A stretch of DNA of 64,000 nucleotides from Bacillus mycoides. Lineage in GTDB: Bacteria; Bacillota; Bacilli; Bacillales; Bacillaceae_G. Of the stretch, positions 1 through 8,420 are shown one piece after another (the first letter of the stretch is position 1; every line of letters begins with the position of its first letter). The notes beneath the pieces were generated by a model. That model did no database searches. It was not told where the DNA came from and saw only the letters and a program-made list of their open reading frames with translations. The position numbers and the translations under genes were made by a program. Location of the stretch: contig NZ_CP036132.1 of assembly GCF_018742245.1 (NCBI RefSeq), positions 925,001-989,000 on the forward strand. Direction: 5' to 3'.

Positions 1-462
1 ACAATTATAATTTGAATCATAAATAGCCCAATCATAATTTTCAATTTCACTATGAAAGTATGCAAGAATTTCTCCATCACTTGCTTCTAATCCAAAAACT
101 TCTTTATTTTTTAAAATAGGTAATGTTGAAGAAATCATCTTTGTTCCTGCTACATATCTTCCATCAGGAGTATATAAACCTAAATGTTTATTATTGCCGG
201 GTAATTCTAACAAAACATAAGTATCAATATCCCAAAATGTTAAATCATTTTTAACTATATTTTTTTCTAGTAAATTTCCTTTTTTTAATTGCCAAAATCC
301 AATACTAAAAAATACAAGAGAAGCTATAATAATTAAGATTACTGGTCCCCAATTAATATTACCCCAAGTATTATACATACCAATTAATCCATAAAGAAAA
401 AGCCCAGTTCCAATTAAACACTTAAACTTCCCCTTTTTTTTATAATACTCAAATAATTCCAC
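1..462 (-). CDS. Membrane protein with two N-terminal helices, cut by window edge
   Basis: An uninterrupted frame of 154 codons starts at a GTG at 462 (an AGAGGTG-like ribosome site lies just upstream) and runs off the left edge, so the C-terminus is missing. Residues about 16-34 and 38-56 are hydrophobic and look like two membrane segments. The following soluble part (YTPDGRYVAGTK, later YFHSEIENYDWAIYD) resembles the beta-rich tubby/LURP-one-like domains found in small Bacillus membrane proteins, but that resemblance is only an impression. The function is unknown. I am fairly sure it is a gene because of the open frame, the two-helix hairpin and the ribosome site. Confidence 0.6.
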   Translation of the reverse strand, partial: MELFEYYKKKGKFKCLIGTGLFLYGLIGMYNTWGNINWGPVILIIIASLVFFSIGFWQLKKGNLLEKNIVKNDLTFWDIDTYVLLELPGNNKHLGLYTPDGRYVAGTKMISSTLPILKNKEVFGLEASDGEILAYFHSEIENYDWAIYDSNYNC

Positions 463-581
463 ACAAACACCTCTATCAGTTGATTTTAATACTCCAATTA
501 TTCTTTAAATATAACAAAGAAAAAATGTATAATCTAACGTTTTTTCGAAAATATAATTTGAAAATAGTAATTCTAAATAAA

Positions 582-850
582 TTAAATTTGAAATGTATCA
601 AGAATATTATCTTTTTCTTCTTTATTGATTCCAATATATTTGAGTGTAATTTGTGGTGTGCTGTGGTTTAATATTTCCTGCAACATAGCCACGTCTTTTG
701 TTTGTTTATAGAACCAATAGCCGAAGCTTTTGCGCATGGTGTGAGTCCTAATAGATTCGATACCGGCAAAATCTCCGGCTTTTTGAAATTTTTGATAAGC
801 CTAGATCTTATTAATGGGGTGATCTTCTTTTCGAGAAGGGAATAATATTT
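582..850 (-). pseudogene. Tyrosine recombinase (integrase) C-terminal remnant
   Basis: The minus-strand frame reads LFPSRKEDHPINKI, then an in-frame TAG, then AYQKFQKAGDFAGIES, then THTMRKSFGYWFYKQTKD and ends LNHSTPQITLKYIGINKEEK. These are the C-terminal boxes of a phage-type tyrosine recombinase: the RHTxR-like box (THTMRKS) and the catalytic tyrosine in LKYIGI. The N-terminal three quarters are absent and a stop codon interrupts what remains, so it is dead. The right end abuts a fragment of an unrelated plus-strand gene near 846, so this is a deletion or recombination junction. Confidence 0.8.
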
Positions 851-971
851 CACAGAAGGTGTAAAATGGGATGTTGATTTAGATGGTGATGGTGAAGATG
901 ATAGTATTAAGGATATGGTGAAAACGGGTGCGAAAAAAACTTGGTCAACAGTAGCGGGGTGGTTTAATTAA
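846..971 (+). pseudogene. 3' fragment of an unknown plus-strand gene
   Basis: The frame after a stop at 843 encodes about 41 residues including DVDLDGDGEDDSIKDMVKTG and ends TVAGWFN with TAA at 969-971. There is no start codon with a ribosome site, and the left side joins the integrase remnant, so this is the 3' tail of a larger gene. The next gene starts two bases later, as expected for a toxin tail followed by its immunity gene, but the tail itself is not a toxin family I recognise. Confidence 0.5.
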
Positions 972-972
972 T

Positions 973-1644
973 ATGAAAAAAAGTATAGATTTTAATAAAA
1001 AAGCTTTTGCACATTATATGGCTCTTTATCCTGTAAATGAAATAAGAGTCCATGTAATTGGTCTTGTCCTTTTGGGGGCAGACGTGTTTGTTCTTTTGCC
1101 TGCTTTTGCGAATCCTTTTCGATTACTCTATGTATATATAGTAACTCCTCCAGTTATTTTTTTAAATTTGTGGGCGATATGGATTGCTATCAATCCTCGG
1201 AAACGACAATTACAATACACTCTATTTCGAGGAGTATATGGCACCATATGTTCAGTCGGATTATTGGTTATAACTCAAAAATATGCTTATGAAGTGTTAC
1301 AATTACAAACTCCCATCTATTTTATTCTTTCAGTTGGTTTGTATGGTTTTGCTTTGTATTATTTTTATAAAAATCATATTGAAAAACTTCAGGAACCAAG
1401 AAAAAAATCAAAGTCGTCGAAAGGAACTGGTGGTGTAAAAGTAGCAGCTATTGCAGCGGGATTGGGGCAGTTAATTGCTAATATAATTCTTAGCATTGCA
1501 ACACAACAGATGGGGGCAATTGTATTTATGTCTGCATGCACAGTGATTTCGTTTGTTTTGTTTTATATGATTATAGAACTCTATAAGTATTATTATTTAC
1601 GGAAGCATATAGAAGATGGAGGGAAAATACGTATAGGCTTTTAA
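973..1644 (+). CDS. Multi-pass membrane protein, possible immunity protein
   Basis: The 223-residue product has about five or six hydrophobic segments (roughly residues 25-45, 50-70, 85-103, 107-130, 150-175, 180-200) and a basic loop near residues 133-148 (PRKKSKSSKG). It starts two bases after the TAA of the preceding gene fragment and uses the GGGGTGG in that fragment's end as its ribosome site, so the two were once translationally coupled. I do not recognise the family. The place directly behind a secreted-protein tail suggests a membrane immunity protein, but this is inference only. Confidence 0.65.
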   Translation: MKKSIDFNKKAFAHYMALYPVNEIRVHVIGLVLLGADVFVLLPAFANPFRLLYVYIVTPPVIFLNLWAIWIAINPRKRQLQYTLFRGVYGTICSVGLLVITQKYAYEVLQLQTPIYFILSVGLYGFALYYFYKNHIEKLQEPRKKSKSSKGTGGVKVAAIAAGLGQLIANIILSIATQQMGAIVFMSACTVISFVLFYMIIELYKYYYLRKHIEDGGKIRIGF

Positions 1645-1686
1645 AGAAAATTTGTTGAATTTTAAGTATATAATCGCATTCTTCTT

Positions 1687-1824
1687 ATGGAAGCCATTCA
1701 CGAGGCTTATAGCAATAAAAGATGTATAAGTGGAAGATTATATTCTGGTAAAACATCTGAAGGAATGGAAATTAGGTTTGTTCTTATTAATGATAAGATT
1801 ATAACTGTTTATCCAATGTATTAA
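1687..1824 (+). pseudogene. Orphan C-terminal tail of a polymorphic (LXG/YxiD-like) toxin
   Basis: This 45-codon frame encodes MEAIHEAYSNKRC, then SGRLYSGKTSEGMEIRF and ends ITVYPMY. The pattern of an alpha helix followed by G-x-x-x-GKTSEGMEI and a final YP is typical of the ends of contact-dependent RNase-type toxin domains (BECR-like) on Bacillus LXG proteins. There is no N-terminal delivery region, so it is an orphan toxin tail. A short frame after it (ATG at 1845) shares sequence with the region just before the immunity-like gene at 2862. Confidence 0.5.
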
Positions 1825-2056
1825 AGAATGTGAGGTACTCAAAAATGAAAGTAACTACTCAGCCCATAGTTAAAAATGCAAGACAATATAGAGGTAATTG
1901 CTAAGAAGCACTCCCCCTAAGTTTCAGATGAAATTAAATGATTGAATATTTATATTTAAATAACCGACTATTTATGCTTTAATATTTCTATGTACATAAC
2001 TGGGATGATTAGGAAATTATATTTAATATGTTTTAAGAAAGGGGAATGTTTTTTAT

Positions 2057-2707
2057 ATGGAAACTCCAGAAAATCAATTTAAACGTGCACTTAATCCTTG
2101 GTTCTCCATTTGGACAAAACCACGTGATACAATGAAAGAAATTTTTATATCCAAACCTAAGAATGTGTTTTTACTCATTTTATTAGGCTCATTCGTACAG
2201 ACTTTAGATCGAGCATCTTCTAAAAATATGGCGGATTCAATAAGTAGTCCATTTTCAATAATCTCAATAGTTATATTCGGTACCTTCGTTGTTTTCTTAA
2301 CTTATTATTTTTTGCTACCAGCGTTATTTAATTGGGTGGCAAAAAAACTTGGTGGACAAGGTACCTTTGAAAAAACACGTTACTCAGTTGCCTATTCTTA
2401 TATCCCTTACGTTTATTCTCTTATATTAGTTTGGATGCCTTCATTTTTCTTGTTTGGGATAGAAAACTTTACGAGTGAGACACCGAAAATGGATAGTAGC
2501 ATAACTTTAACGATTTTGTTTCTTATTTTTGCCATAATTGATGTAGTTATTGGAATTTGGACAATCATTATTTCCTTAAAATGTTTAGGAGAAGCACACC
2601 AATTTTCAGCATGGAAAGCATTATTAACAATAATAGTGTCCTTTATGATTATCATTCTTCCTTTGGTAATAATAGTATTTCTTATAGTAGGGGTTATAAC
2701 CCTTTAA
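2057..2707 (+). CDS. Yip1-family membrane protein
   Basis: The 216-residue protein opens with a short soluble segment (NPWFSIWTKPRDTMKEI) followed by about five membrane helices (roughly residues 36-52, 65-90, 115-135, 148-172, 185-214). The N-terminal pattern W-x-S-I-W-x-x-P-R-x-T and the helix layout match bacterial Yip1-domain proteins, which have no settled biochemical role. An AAGAAAGGGG ribosome site precedes the start. It is flanked by toxin and immunity remnants and may be a passenger or a membrane partner of them. Confidence 0.7.
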   Translation: METPENQFKRALNPWFSIWTKPRDTMKEIFISKPKNVFLLILLGSFVQTLDRASSKNMADSISSPFSIISIVIFGTFVVFLTYYFLLPALFNWVAKKLGGQGTFEKTRYSVAYSYIPYVYSLILVWMPSFFLFGIENFTSETPKMDSSITLTILFLIFAIIDVVIGIWTIIISLKCLGEAHQFSAWKALLTIIVSFMIIILPLVIIVFLIVGVITL

Positions 2708-2861
2708 TAATTTATTTGCTTCTTATTTATCCAAACGTTTTCTACGCGCTGTTAGTAATATTGACTTGCTGCGGTGTACTAGTGGTTAACACGTGAAAAT
2801 AGAGATATAAAAGAATTATCGTAACTACTCAGCCAGTAGTTACAAATGAAATATATATAAA

Positions 2862-3179
2862 GTGACAAAAAATGAAGACCTAGATTCTTTAAAAATAGAA
2901 TTACCAAAAGAACTAGAAATTGTAGCAACATTTTTAGAAAACGATATCCAAGGGATTCCAGTTAAATGGTGGTTACAAAAAATCGATGAAGTATTAAATA
3001 ATTTAAAAGAATATAATGAATTTCAAGGTACATTATGTGCAATTCAAGTAAAAAAGGATGAAACTATACTTGTAGATTTATATTCTATCCATGATCCTAA
3101 TATATGTAAGATTGAAACAACTGAACTTAGAAATTTAATTAAGGTTTGGGGACAAGCACAAAAAATGTATAAAATATAA
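2862..3179 (+). CDS. Small acidic immunity-like protein
   Basis: This 105-residue soluble protein starts at GTG (2862), whose bases overlap a TGA in the frame before it, the usual coupling of a toxin tail to its immunity gene. The sequence (ELPKELEIVATFL, then GIPVKWWLQKIDEVL) looks like small alpha/beta immunity proteins encoded after contact-dependent toxins. Just upstream, 2821-2847 nearly repeats 1851-1877 (GTAACTACTCAGCC and following), so the two loci share an ancestor. It is followed by a good terminator. The function as an antitoxin is inferred from position and size. Confidence 0.55.
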   Translation: MTKNEDLDSLKIELPKELEIVATFLENDIQGIPVKWWLQKIDEVLNNLKEYNEFQGTLCAIQVKKDETILVDLYSIHDPNICKIETTELRNLIKVWGQAQKMYKI

Positions 3180-3230
3180 TAACTAAAAAATTAACTTTTA
3201 TAAAAACATTGAAATTAAAATTCTTCTTAA

Positions 3231-3258
3231 GCGTGGGCCCAATAGCTCACGCCTTTTA
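3231..3258 (+). terminator. Rho-independent terminator after the immunity-like gene
   Basis: The stem GCGTGGGC pairs with GCTCACGC around a short loop and is followed by a T-rich tract. It lies about 50 bases after the stop at 3179. Confidence 0.7.
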
Positions 3259-3308
3259 TTTTGAGTGACTACAACATTTATTTTTTAAATTTATAATCAT
3301 ACTATTTG

Positions 3309-3473
3309 TTACGAACAAACTTTCAAAGAATCTATTGGTGCTTCATTTGCTGTTACATAGTATGTTTTTCTGTTGCTATTGTATACTTAAATATAATCCC
3401 AGTGCCAACCTTTACCATCTAACCAGCCAGTAAAGTCATCTGAAAAAGAAAGAAAAGATTGTCCATCTTTTTA
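3309..3473 (-). pseudogene. Remnant of an unknown minus-strand gene
   Basis: The minus frame reads KDGQSFLSFSDDFTGWL, then GKGWHWDYI, an in-frame TAA, and VYNSNRKTYYVTANEAP before a final stop. The conserved look of the two halves in one frame shows a decayed coding sequence. No start is present and the family is not recognised. Confidence 0.4.
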
Positions 3474-4080
3474 ATTAGGGGTACAGCCAATGTACTAACA
3501 TAAAATCCATGCTAAGGATTATTTGCAAAGTAACAATACTGTACATTTTTGTTACTTTGTAATCTGATAATGGAAAAAAATACAGACTTTAATCTAAAAT
3601 TACATGTATCTCAGCTGAATCCTAATGAGATGTTTTTTTTTGATTATTTACCTTCTATCTCTTTGTTTACAACGCTTTGAATGTATGCTTTTCTTGCTAA
3701 CTTTGAGGATATCAGGGGAATTGGGATGAAGTCAATATTTTTACGGATTCGAATGTAAACTAATAATAAAAAGTTTGCTTTCAAATTAGAAAAGGTTAGT
3801 CCCTCACTCCACTCCAGCTAAAAACCTCACACCCAAAAACAAAGGGGAACTCAATTGTTCAAACTCATATAAAGTTTCAATCTTGTCTAAGCATCCATTA
3901 GGATATACAATTGATCATCTATTTTTCTTTACATAATCTCCAGATACAGTCCATATCAACTATAGATTCTTGTCTTATGCTAAATGTAATCAAAAAGCAA
4001 GTAGATAAAGATAATGACTAAAACATTAACTCTAGATACTTTTTTGATGAATATTACAAATAAACAGGAGGTAATGAAAA
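3474..4080. other. Gene-free stretch
   Basis: I see no frame with a start, ribosome site and coherent protein here. Short AT-rich stems and scattered stops suggest decayed DNA. The last 60 bases carry the promoter region and AGGAGG site of the secreted repeat protein and resemble the bases before 4774. Confidence 0.5.
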
Positions 4081-4485
4081 ATGATTAAAACGTTATTAGC
4101 AGGAGCACTTTTAAGTACAGGATTGGTAGCGGGAGGTGCAGTAGGTGCAGATGATGCGAAAATGGACAATTTAAAATCAAATGAAGATAGTTCAAATCAA
4201 GTAATTACACAAAGTGCAGATGGAACAACGTCTTTCTCACAAAACTTTGATTTACCTAAAGATGCATTGCCAGCAACTCCTAAAGGAGACGCAAAAACTG
4301 TTGAAAGAACAGAAGGTACAGGTTCTCAAGAAGGAAAAATGGTACCAACAAAAGAAGGTACAGATTCTCAACCTGGATTTGAAATGGGAGCCCCTGAAAA
4401 ACCAGAGCATGCAAAAACTGTTGAAAGAACAGAGGGCACAGACTCTCAAGAAGGAAAAATGGTACCAACAAAAGAAGGAAATTAA
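4081..4485 (+). CDS. Small secreted repeat protein
   Basis: The 134-residue product has a signal peptide (IKTLLAGALLSTGLVAGGA, cleavage likely near AVGA) and no further membrane segment. The mature part is hydrophilic and contains two near-identical 24-residue repeats starting KTVERTEGT and ending MVPTKEG, encoded by 72-bp direct repeats at 4291-4362 and 4411-4482. An AGGAGG site sits seven bases before the ATG. A decayed relative follows at 4774. No function is known to me; repeat number could vary between strains. Confidence 0.7.
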   Translation: MIKTLLAGALLSTGLVAGGAVGADDAKMDNLKSNEDSSNQVITQSADGTTSFSQNFDLPKDALPATPKGDAKTVERTEGTGSQEGKMVPTKEGTDSQPGFEMGAPEKPEHAKTVERTEGTDSQEGKMVPTKEGN

Positions 4486-4503
4486 ATAATATATAGTTAT
4501 AAC

Positions 4504-4533
4504 GAAGAGCATCCAAAAAGTGGTGCTCTTTTT
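4504..4533 (+). terminator. Terminator of the secreted repeat protein gene
   Basis: AAGAGCATCC pairs with GGTGCTCTT across an AAAAAGT loop and is followed by a run of Ts. Confidence 0.75.
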
Positions 4534-4548
4534 ATATTATAGGAATCA

Positions 4549-4662
4549 ACTGGTTTTACTCAATATAGAACTGTAGCGGGAATTCAAGCTAGAATATGGG
4601 TTACTGTCTCTTCAAATCATGGTCTTTGAAGCACTAGTTTTGGTGGTAACGTTACAACATAA
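4549..4662 (+). pseudogene. 3' remnant of a small exported protein gene
   Basis: The frame encodes TGFTQYRTVAGIQARIW, then VTVSSNHGL, a TGA at 4627-4629, and STSFGGNVTT with TAA. It has no start and an internal stop. The beta-strand-like sequence suggests a small exported protein, family unknown. Confidence 0.4.
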
Positions 4663-4773
4663 ACATTTTATTAAAGATTTTTTAAATTTACATACACTCT
4701 AGATAGACTACATATCAACTTCAGATACTTGTTTTATGATACAAGTAATCAAACAAAAGGAGGGCAATACAAA

Positions 4774-4935
4774 ATGATTACAACAGTATTAACAGGGCAC
4801 TCTTTTAAGTACAGGAGATTATTAACAAGTGGAGAAAATGTTGAAGATGTACAGACAGATAAACATATTCCATATGAACAAAATGAATTGCAGCAAGCTC
4901 TAGAAAAGTGCGATTCGAAGAAATTTGAGTTATAA
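4774..4935 (+). pseudogene. Frameshifted paralogue of the 4081 secreted protein
   Basis: The start region (ATGATTACAACAGTATTAAC) and its upstream AGGAGGGC site closely follow those of the gene at 4081, but two extra bases in the signal-peptide codons (GCACTC versus GCAC) throw the frame. In the shifted frame the rest encodes SGENVEDVQTDKHIPYEQNE and ends CDSKKFEL, an intact-looking mature tail. It is best read as a broken copy of a small secreted protein rather than the 68-residue frame that can be drawn from 4729. Confidence 0.55.
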
Positions 4936-4980
4936 AAAGAAAAAAAATAAATATAGTGAAAATAGATAAATTGACAAGAG

Positions 4981-5013
4981 AAAAGCACTTTGTGTATATC
5001 ACAGGTGCTTTTT
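4981..5013 (+). terminator. Terminator after the frameshifted small gene
   Basis: AAAAGCAC pairs with GTGCTTTT around a 17-base loop and ends in Ts. Confidence 0.6.
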
Positions 5014-5085
5014 ATTTTCATTTTAATATAGGGCTTGAATTAAATTTTTACACTAAAATATATACGGCAAAAAGGGGGGAGTTCA

Positions 5086-5244
5086 TTGCACAAAGTTATT
5101 TATGGAATATTAATTTTAATTTATACTTTGTATTCATTTTTTGTAAGTGATGGAAGTGAAGTAAGGTTTATTATGGTGTTAACTATAGTACTTATCTTTT
5201 CTGTGGTTTTAGAAAAAGGAAATGCAAACAAAACGACTGATTAA
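5086..5244 (+). CDS. 52-residue membrane protein
   Basis: A strong GGGGGGAG site four bases before a TTG at 5086 opens a 52-residue frame with two hydrophobic segments (residues 4-20 and 27-42, joined by SDGSEVR). The end overlaps a hairpin terminator (AAATGCAAACAAAA pairing with TTTTTGTTTGCATTT), which supports a complete small gene. No function can be assigned. Confidence 0.55.
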   Translation: MHKVIYGILILIYTLYSFFVSDGSEVRFIMVLTIVLIFSVVLEKGNANKTTD

Positions 5245-5267
5245 AGGTCTTTTTGTTTGCATTTTTT
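5220..5267 (+). terminator. Terminator overlapping the end of the small membrane gene
   Basis: The stem AATGCAAACAAAA / TTTTTGTTTGCATT encloses the stop codon and is followed by Ts. Confidence 0.65.
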
Positions 5268-5303
5268 AGTTGGCTATTACAGTCCAGATGTTTTAGGGAT
5301 AGC

Positions 5304-5392
5304 ACCAAATCGCCATCAAGCTTAAAGAACGATTTATCCCCAAACAATAAAAATGAGCTTTTTATTATAAGTTAGCACCAAATTTCGTTTTT
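5304..5392. repeat. IS231-like terminal remnant with hairpin
   Basis: CGCCATCAAGCTTAAAGAA resembles the conserved 20-bp IS231 end (CATGCCCATCAACTTAAGRA, recalled from the literature). It is followed by a stem (ATCCCCAAA / TTTTTGGGAC) with a loop containing TTATTATAAGTTAG. The same arrangement occurs at 61237-61330. No transposase gene is present. Confidence 0.4.
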
Positions 5393-5461
5393 GGGACACT
5401 ATTAAATTTTTAGTTGATGAAAACACCCGCCTAAAATAGAAAACTTTTAACCTATTATCAT

Positions 5462-6409
5462 TTATTCCGTAGCTTTTAAGGTATTTAACACGACTTTGGT
5501 TGCATCTGCAATAAGTTTATCATCGTATTTAGCATCTTCTTTATCATGATTAGAAAGTATAGCAAGAACAATCGGCTTTTTATTTGGTGGCCAAATAATT
5601 GCGATGTCATTTCTTGTTCCGTAAGATCCCGCGCCTGTTTTATCAGCTACTTCCCATCCTTTTGGTACGCCAGCGCGAATCAAATTATCTCCAGTTGTAT
5701 TTCTCTTCATCCAATCTACTAATAGCTCACGTTTTTCTATTGGAAGTGCAGTTCCTAATGTAAATGATTGAAGTGTCTTAGCTATCGCTTCTGGTGTACT
5801 GGTATCATGTGTTTCTCCTGGATGCACTTCATTTAATTCAGGTTCAACTTGTTCTGAAGTAGTAACAGTATCTCCCATTTCTCTCAAGATTTTTTCAAAT
5901 TCAGAGGGACCCCCTAACTGTTTAAGAATCAAATTATGTGCTGTGCTATCACTATATCGAACAGAAGCATCTGCAAGTTCTTTTAACGTCATTCCTGTAT
6001 CAACATGCTTTTCAGTAATTGGATTATAATTAGAAAGATCTTCATGAGTATACGTAATCCTTTGATCAAGAGCTTCTAATGAGTTCTTGCGTAAAAGAGC
6101 GCCCACAGCTAATGATTTAGATGTAGATGCAAATGCAAAACGATCGTCTGAATGATAAGCAACAGTTTGATTCGTACCTGTGTCCAGTGCATAAATACCA
6201 AGCTTAGCATCATATTCTTTTTCAAGTTTAGCAAAAGATTGATTACCTGTATTTTTCTGTTTAATTTGATTCGTTTGATTCGCTTGTTTAGGTGGTTCAG
6301 ATTGAGTGTTACTATTGGAACAGCCTATAAGTGATACACATGAAAGTAATACTACAGGTACAATCTTTTTGTAATGTAAAATGTTAAAGAACTTGTTTAA
6401 AACGAACAT
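5462..6409 (-). CDS. bla: Class A beta-lactamase lipoprotein (penicillinase)
   Basis: This 315-residue serine beta-lactamase hydrolyses penicillins outside the membrane. Motifs in order are the lipobox LIGC with Cys30, the active-site STSK (Ser95 to Lys98), SDS at 153-155 in place of the commoner SDN, the omega-loop E-x-x-L-N at 189-193, and KTG at 257-259. The lipobox implies anchoring as a lipoprotein, as in the B. cereus III-type enzyme. The start has an AAAGAGG site. No BlaI/BlaR-type regulator lies beside it, so expression may be constitutive. The full length and intact catalytic residues suggest activity. Confidence 0.95.
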   Translation of the reverse strand: MFVLNKFFNILHYKKIVPVVLLSCVSLIGCSNSNTQSEPPKQANQTNQIKQKNTGNQSFAKLEKEYDAKLGIYALDTGTNQTVAYHSDDRFAFASTSKSLAVGALLRKNSLEALDQRITYTHEDLSNYNPITEKHVDTGMTLKELADASVRYSDSTAHNLILKQLGGPSEFEKILREMGDTVTTSEQVEPELNEVHPGETHDTSTPEAIAKTLQSFTLGTALPIEKRELLVDWMKRNTTGDNLIRAGVPKGWEVADKTGAGSYGTRNDIAIIWPPNKKPIVLAILSNHDKEDAKYDDKLIADATKVVLNTLKATE

Positions 6410-6539
6410 AAATTTTCAACCTCTTTCAAGAATATATGGATTTTGTCTAGGTATTCTAAATACCAATGCAATTAAAGATGGCATAGGGTAACAATACTAC
6501 TGCAGCTGAAATTTCACAGGTTAAATGACATCCAAAACG

Positions 6540-6699
6540 TTTATCCCGCTATTCGCCGGGCAGTAAGACCCCCACCTCAAAATTCAGCGGAAGCAAAGAA
6601 GTTAAGTGGGGGTCGGGCTGCCCGTAAAAGCCCGATTGGTGAGGGCTGATAATCAGTGGGGGATGAACAAAACCCCCACTGATTAAAGTTTCACTTTAT
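6540..6699. repeat. bcr1 repeat, copy 1
   Basis: This 160-bp element begins GTTTATCCCGC and ends AGTTTCACTTTATA, has nested stems (GGGCAG/CTGCCC, CCCCCAC/GTGGGGG, CAGTGGGGG/CCCCCACTG) and is flanked by TTTAT on both sides, as described for mobile bcr1 elements of the B. cereus group. A second copy at 26298-26454 matches along its length. It lies upstream of the beta-lactamase gene. Confidence 0.85.
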
Positions 6700-6711
6700 A
6701 TGATTGATAAG

Positions 6712-6837
6712 TCACGGGTTGGGTTGTTTCTTTTTTGTTTCCACTTGTAATGGTTCACCTGTGAAAGTATTAAACTTGTAATACTTAACCGTAGTATTAC
6801 GATGCATATTTTTCACTTTTTGGGATAATAAGTCCTT
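6712..6837 (-). pseudogene. Small decayed minus-strand gene fragment
   Basis: The frame encodes KDLLSQKVKNMHRNTTVKYY, then FNTFTGEPLQVETKKKQ, ending at TGA. There is no start with a ribosome site. Composition looks coding but I do not recognise it. The remaining bases to 7044 hold nothing I can name. Confidence 0.3.
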
Positions 6838-7044
6838 TCATTTTTTTGTAATACATAAGAATAGATGTCAAACGGGATATGTTGTATCCAATCTGGACAA
6901 CTCATATTAGAAATACACTTATTAGACACTCTAAGTAATAAATTTGTTCCACTTTAAGATGAGGAAGAATTTGGGGTTTGTAAAATAACAATGGAACTAC
7001 GTGTTTTTTCGTCATACAAAAACCTCTACATATAAATAGAAGAA

Positions 7045-7188
7045 ATGGGAGAACAAATGGGGGCCTCCAGAACAACCGCAAGAAGATATTTAGAATACTT
7101 AGTAGCGACAAACGAATGCACAGTAGAGTACACATACGGCATTATCGGGCGACCAGAAAGAAAATATCGAATAGGACGAGGGTTATGA
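7045..7188 (+). pseudogene. C-terminal remnant of a CitT/DpiA-type response regulator
   Basis: The frame encodes RTTARRYLEYLVATNE and ends GIIGRPERKYRIGRGL. The R-T-x-R-R-Y-L-E-Y-L helix and the GRPERKY tail are diagnostic of the HTH ends of citrate/malate response regulators. The receiver domain is gone. Its TGA overlaps the ATG of the next gene (ATGA), so it was the regulator co-transcribed with the tricarboxylate-binding protein. Confidence 0.75.
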
Positions 7189-8147
7189 AAAAATGATTAT
7201 TACTATGTATATTGCTCATGACAGGAGTAATAGCTGGTTGTTCGTCGGAAAAACCTCAAACGAATACAGTAAACATAGACAAAGTAGAAATCGTTGCGCC
7301 GAACGTTCAAGGGGCAGGATGGGACTTAACAGCACGAGCGATGCAAAAAACGCTAACAGAAGAAAAAATCTTCACAAAACCAATCACAGTCACAAACAAA
7401 GTAGGCGGCAGCGGTGATGTCGGATGGAAATATACGAAACAAAAAGGCGGTCACGTACTTGCGATTAACTCAAGCTTACTCATAACGAACAACCTACTAG
7501 GCCACAGTAAACTAACATATAAAGACTTCACACCGCTCGCGCTACTTGCATCAGACTGGGAAGTCGTTGTCGTATCAAAAGACTCAAACATAGAAAACGC
7601 AAACCAACTAATAGAACAACTAAAACAAGACAAGAAAAACTTCAAAATCGGCGTTGCCCCTGGCCTAGGAAACGACGATCACCTATCCTTCGTACAAGTA
7701 AGCAAAGCATTCGGCATAAACCCTGCTGAACTAGAATTCTTCGTCTACGAAAACAAAGAAAAAATCATAAACGCCCTAACGAACAAACAAATTAACGCCG
7801 CAACAATGACGCTATCAGAAGCCGAAAAACAATACAAAGCCGGCAACATAAAAATACTAGCCGTATCCTCAGAAAAACGACTAGACCGACTACCGGACAT
7901 TCCGACTTGGAAAGAACAAGGAATTGATGTTGTATTTCAGTACTGAAAAGGGATTATGGGCCCGAAGGATATGACGGAGGAAGAGGTTGCTTATTGGGAT
8001 GATGTGATTAGGAGGATGGCCCAGAGTGATACTTGGAAGGGGATTTTGAGGGAGAGGGGTTGGGAGAGTTTTTATAAGGATAGTGGGGAGACTAGGTTTT
8101 TTTTTGAGGAGCGTGTTAAGGACTATGGGAAGGTGATAGTGATTTAA
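7185..8147 (+). pseudogene. TctC-type tricarboxylate-binding lipoprotein with two in-frame TGA codons
   Basis: One continuous frame of 321 codons encodes a tripartite tricarboxylate transporter solute-binding protein: lipobox VIAGC, GAGWDLTARAMQ, KQKGGHVL, and a typical end (MGPKDMTEEEVAYWDDVIR, later ERGWESFYKDS). It is interrupted by TGA at 7194-7196, right after ATG AAA AAA, and by TGA at 7944-7946. Both positions suit Trp in relatives (MKKW-, -FQHW-), so each is a single G-to-A change. Reinitiation at the ATG at 7212 would still lose the signal peptide start, so it is probably non-functional. The membrane subunits TctA/TctB are not adjacent. Confidence 0.85.
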
Positions 8148-8420
8148 TGTTTAATAGGACATGTGGTTTTAAGTATGTATAAAGTGTAAATGCGATGCTA
8201 TGGATATAGGATCTGTGAGTTTATCTAGATGGACGTAAAATAATCTGATTCTAGCTGAAGGTTATTTATCTATTGCTTGAATGTAAATAACATTTCAGGG
8301 AGTTACATGCTTACTAAAAAGCCAGTAGGGAGAGCATATGAGTGAGGTAGTAGGAATTTATTTATGTAGTTAATTTGAGAAATTATGTTTGTTCTTGGGA
8401 TTTTCTATTGAGACTATTAG

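Noticed and set aside
480..671. A 63-codon frame on the plus strand
   Set aside because: It is antisense to the integrase remnant, lacks a ribosome site and has low-complexity Phe/Ile/Lys content.
4291..4482. CRISPR-like repeat array
   Set aside because: Only two units exist, they are translated in frame inside a secreted protein and the intervening sequence is also coding.
4252..4516. Long minus-strand frames opposite the secreted repeat protein
   Set aside because: They are created by the repeat codons of the true plus-strand gene and have no ribosome site or protein-like composition.
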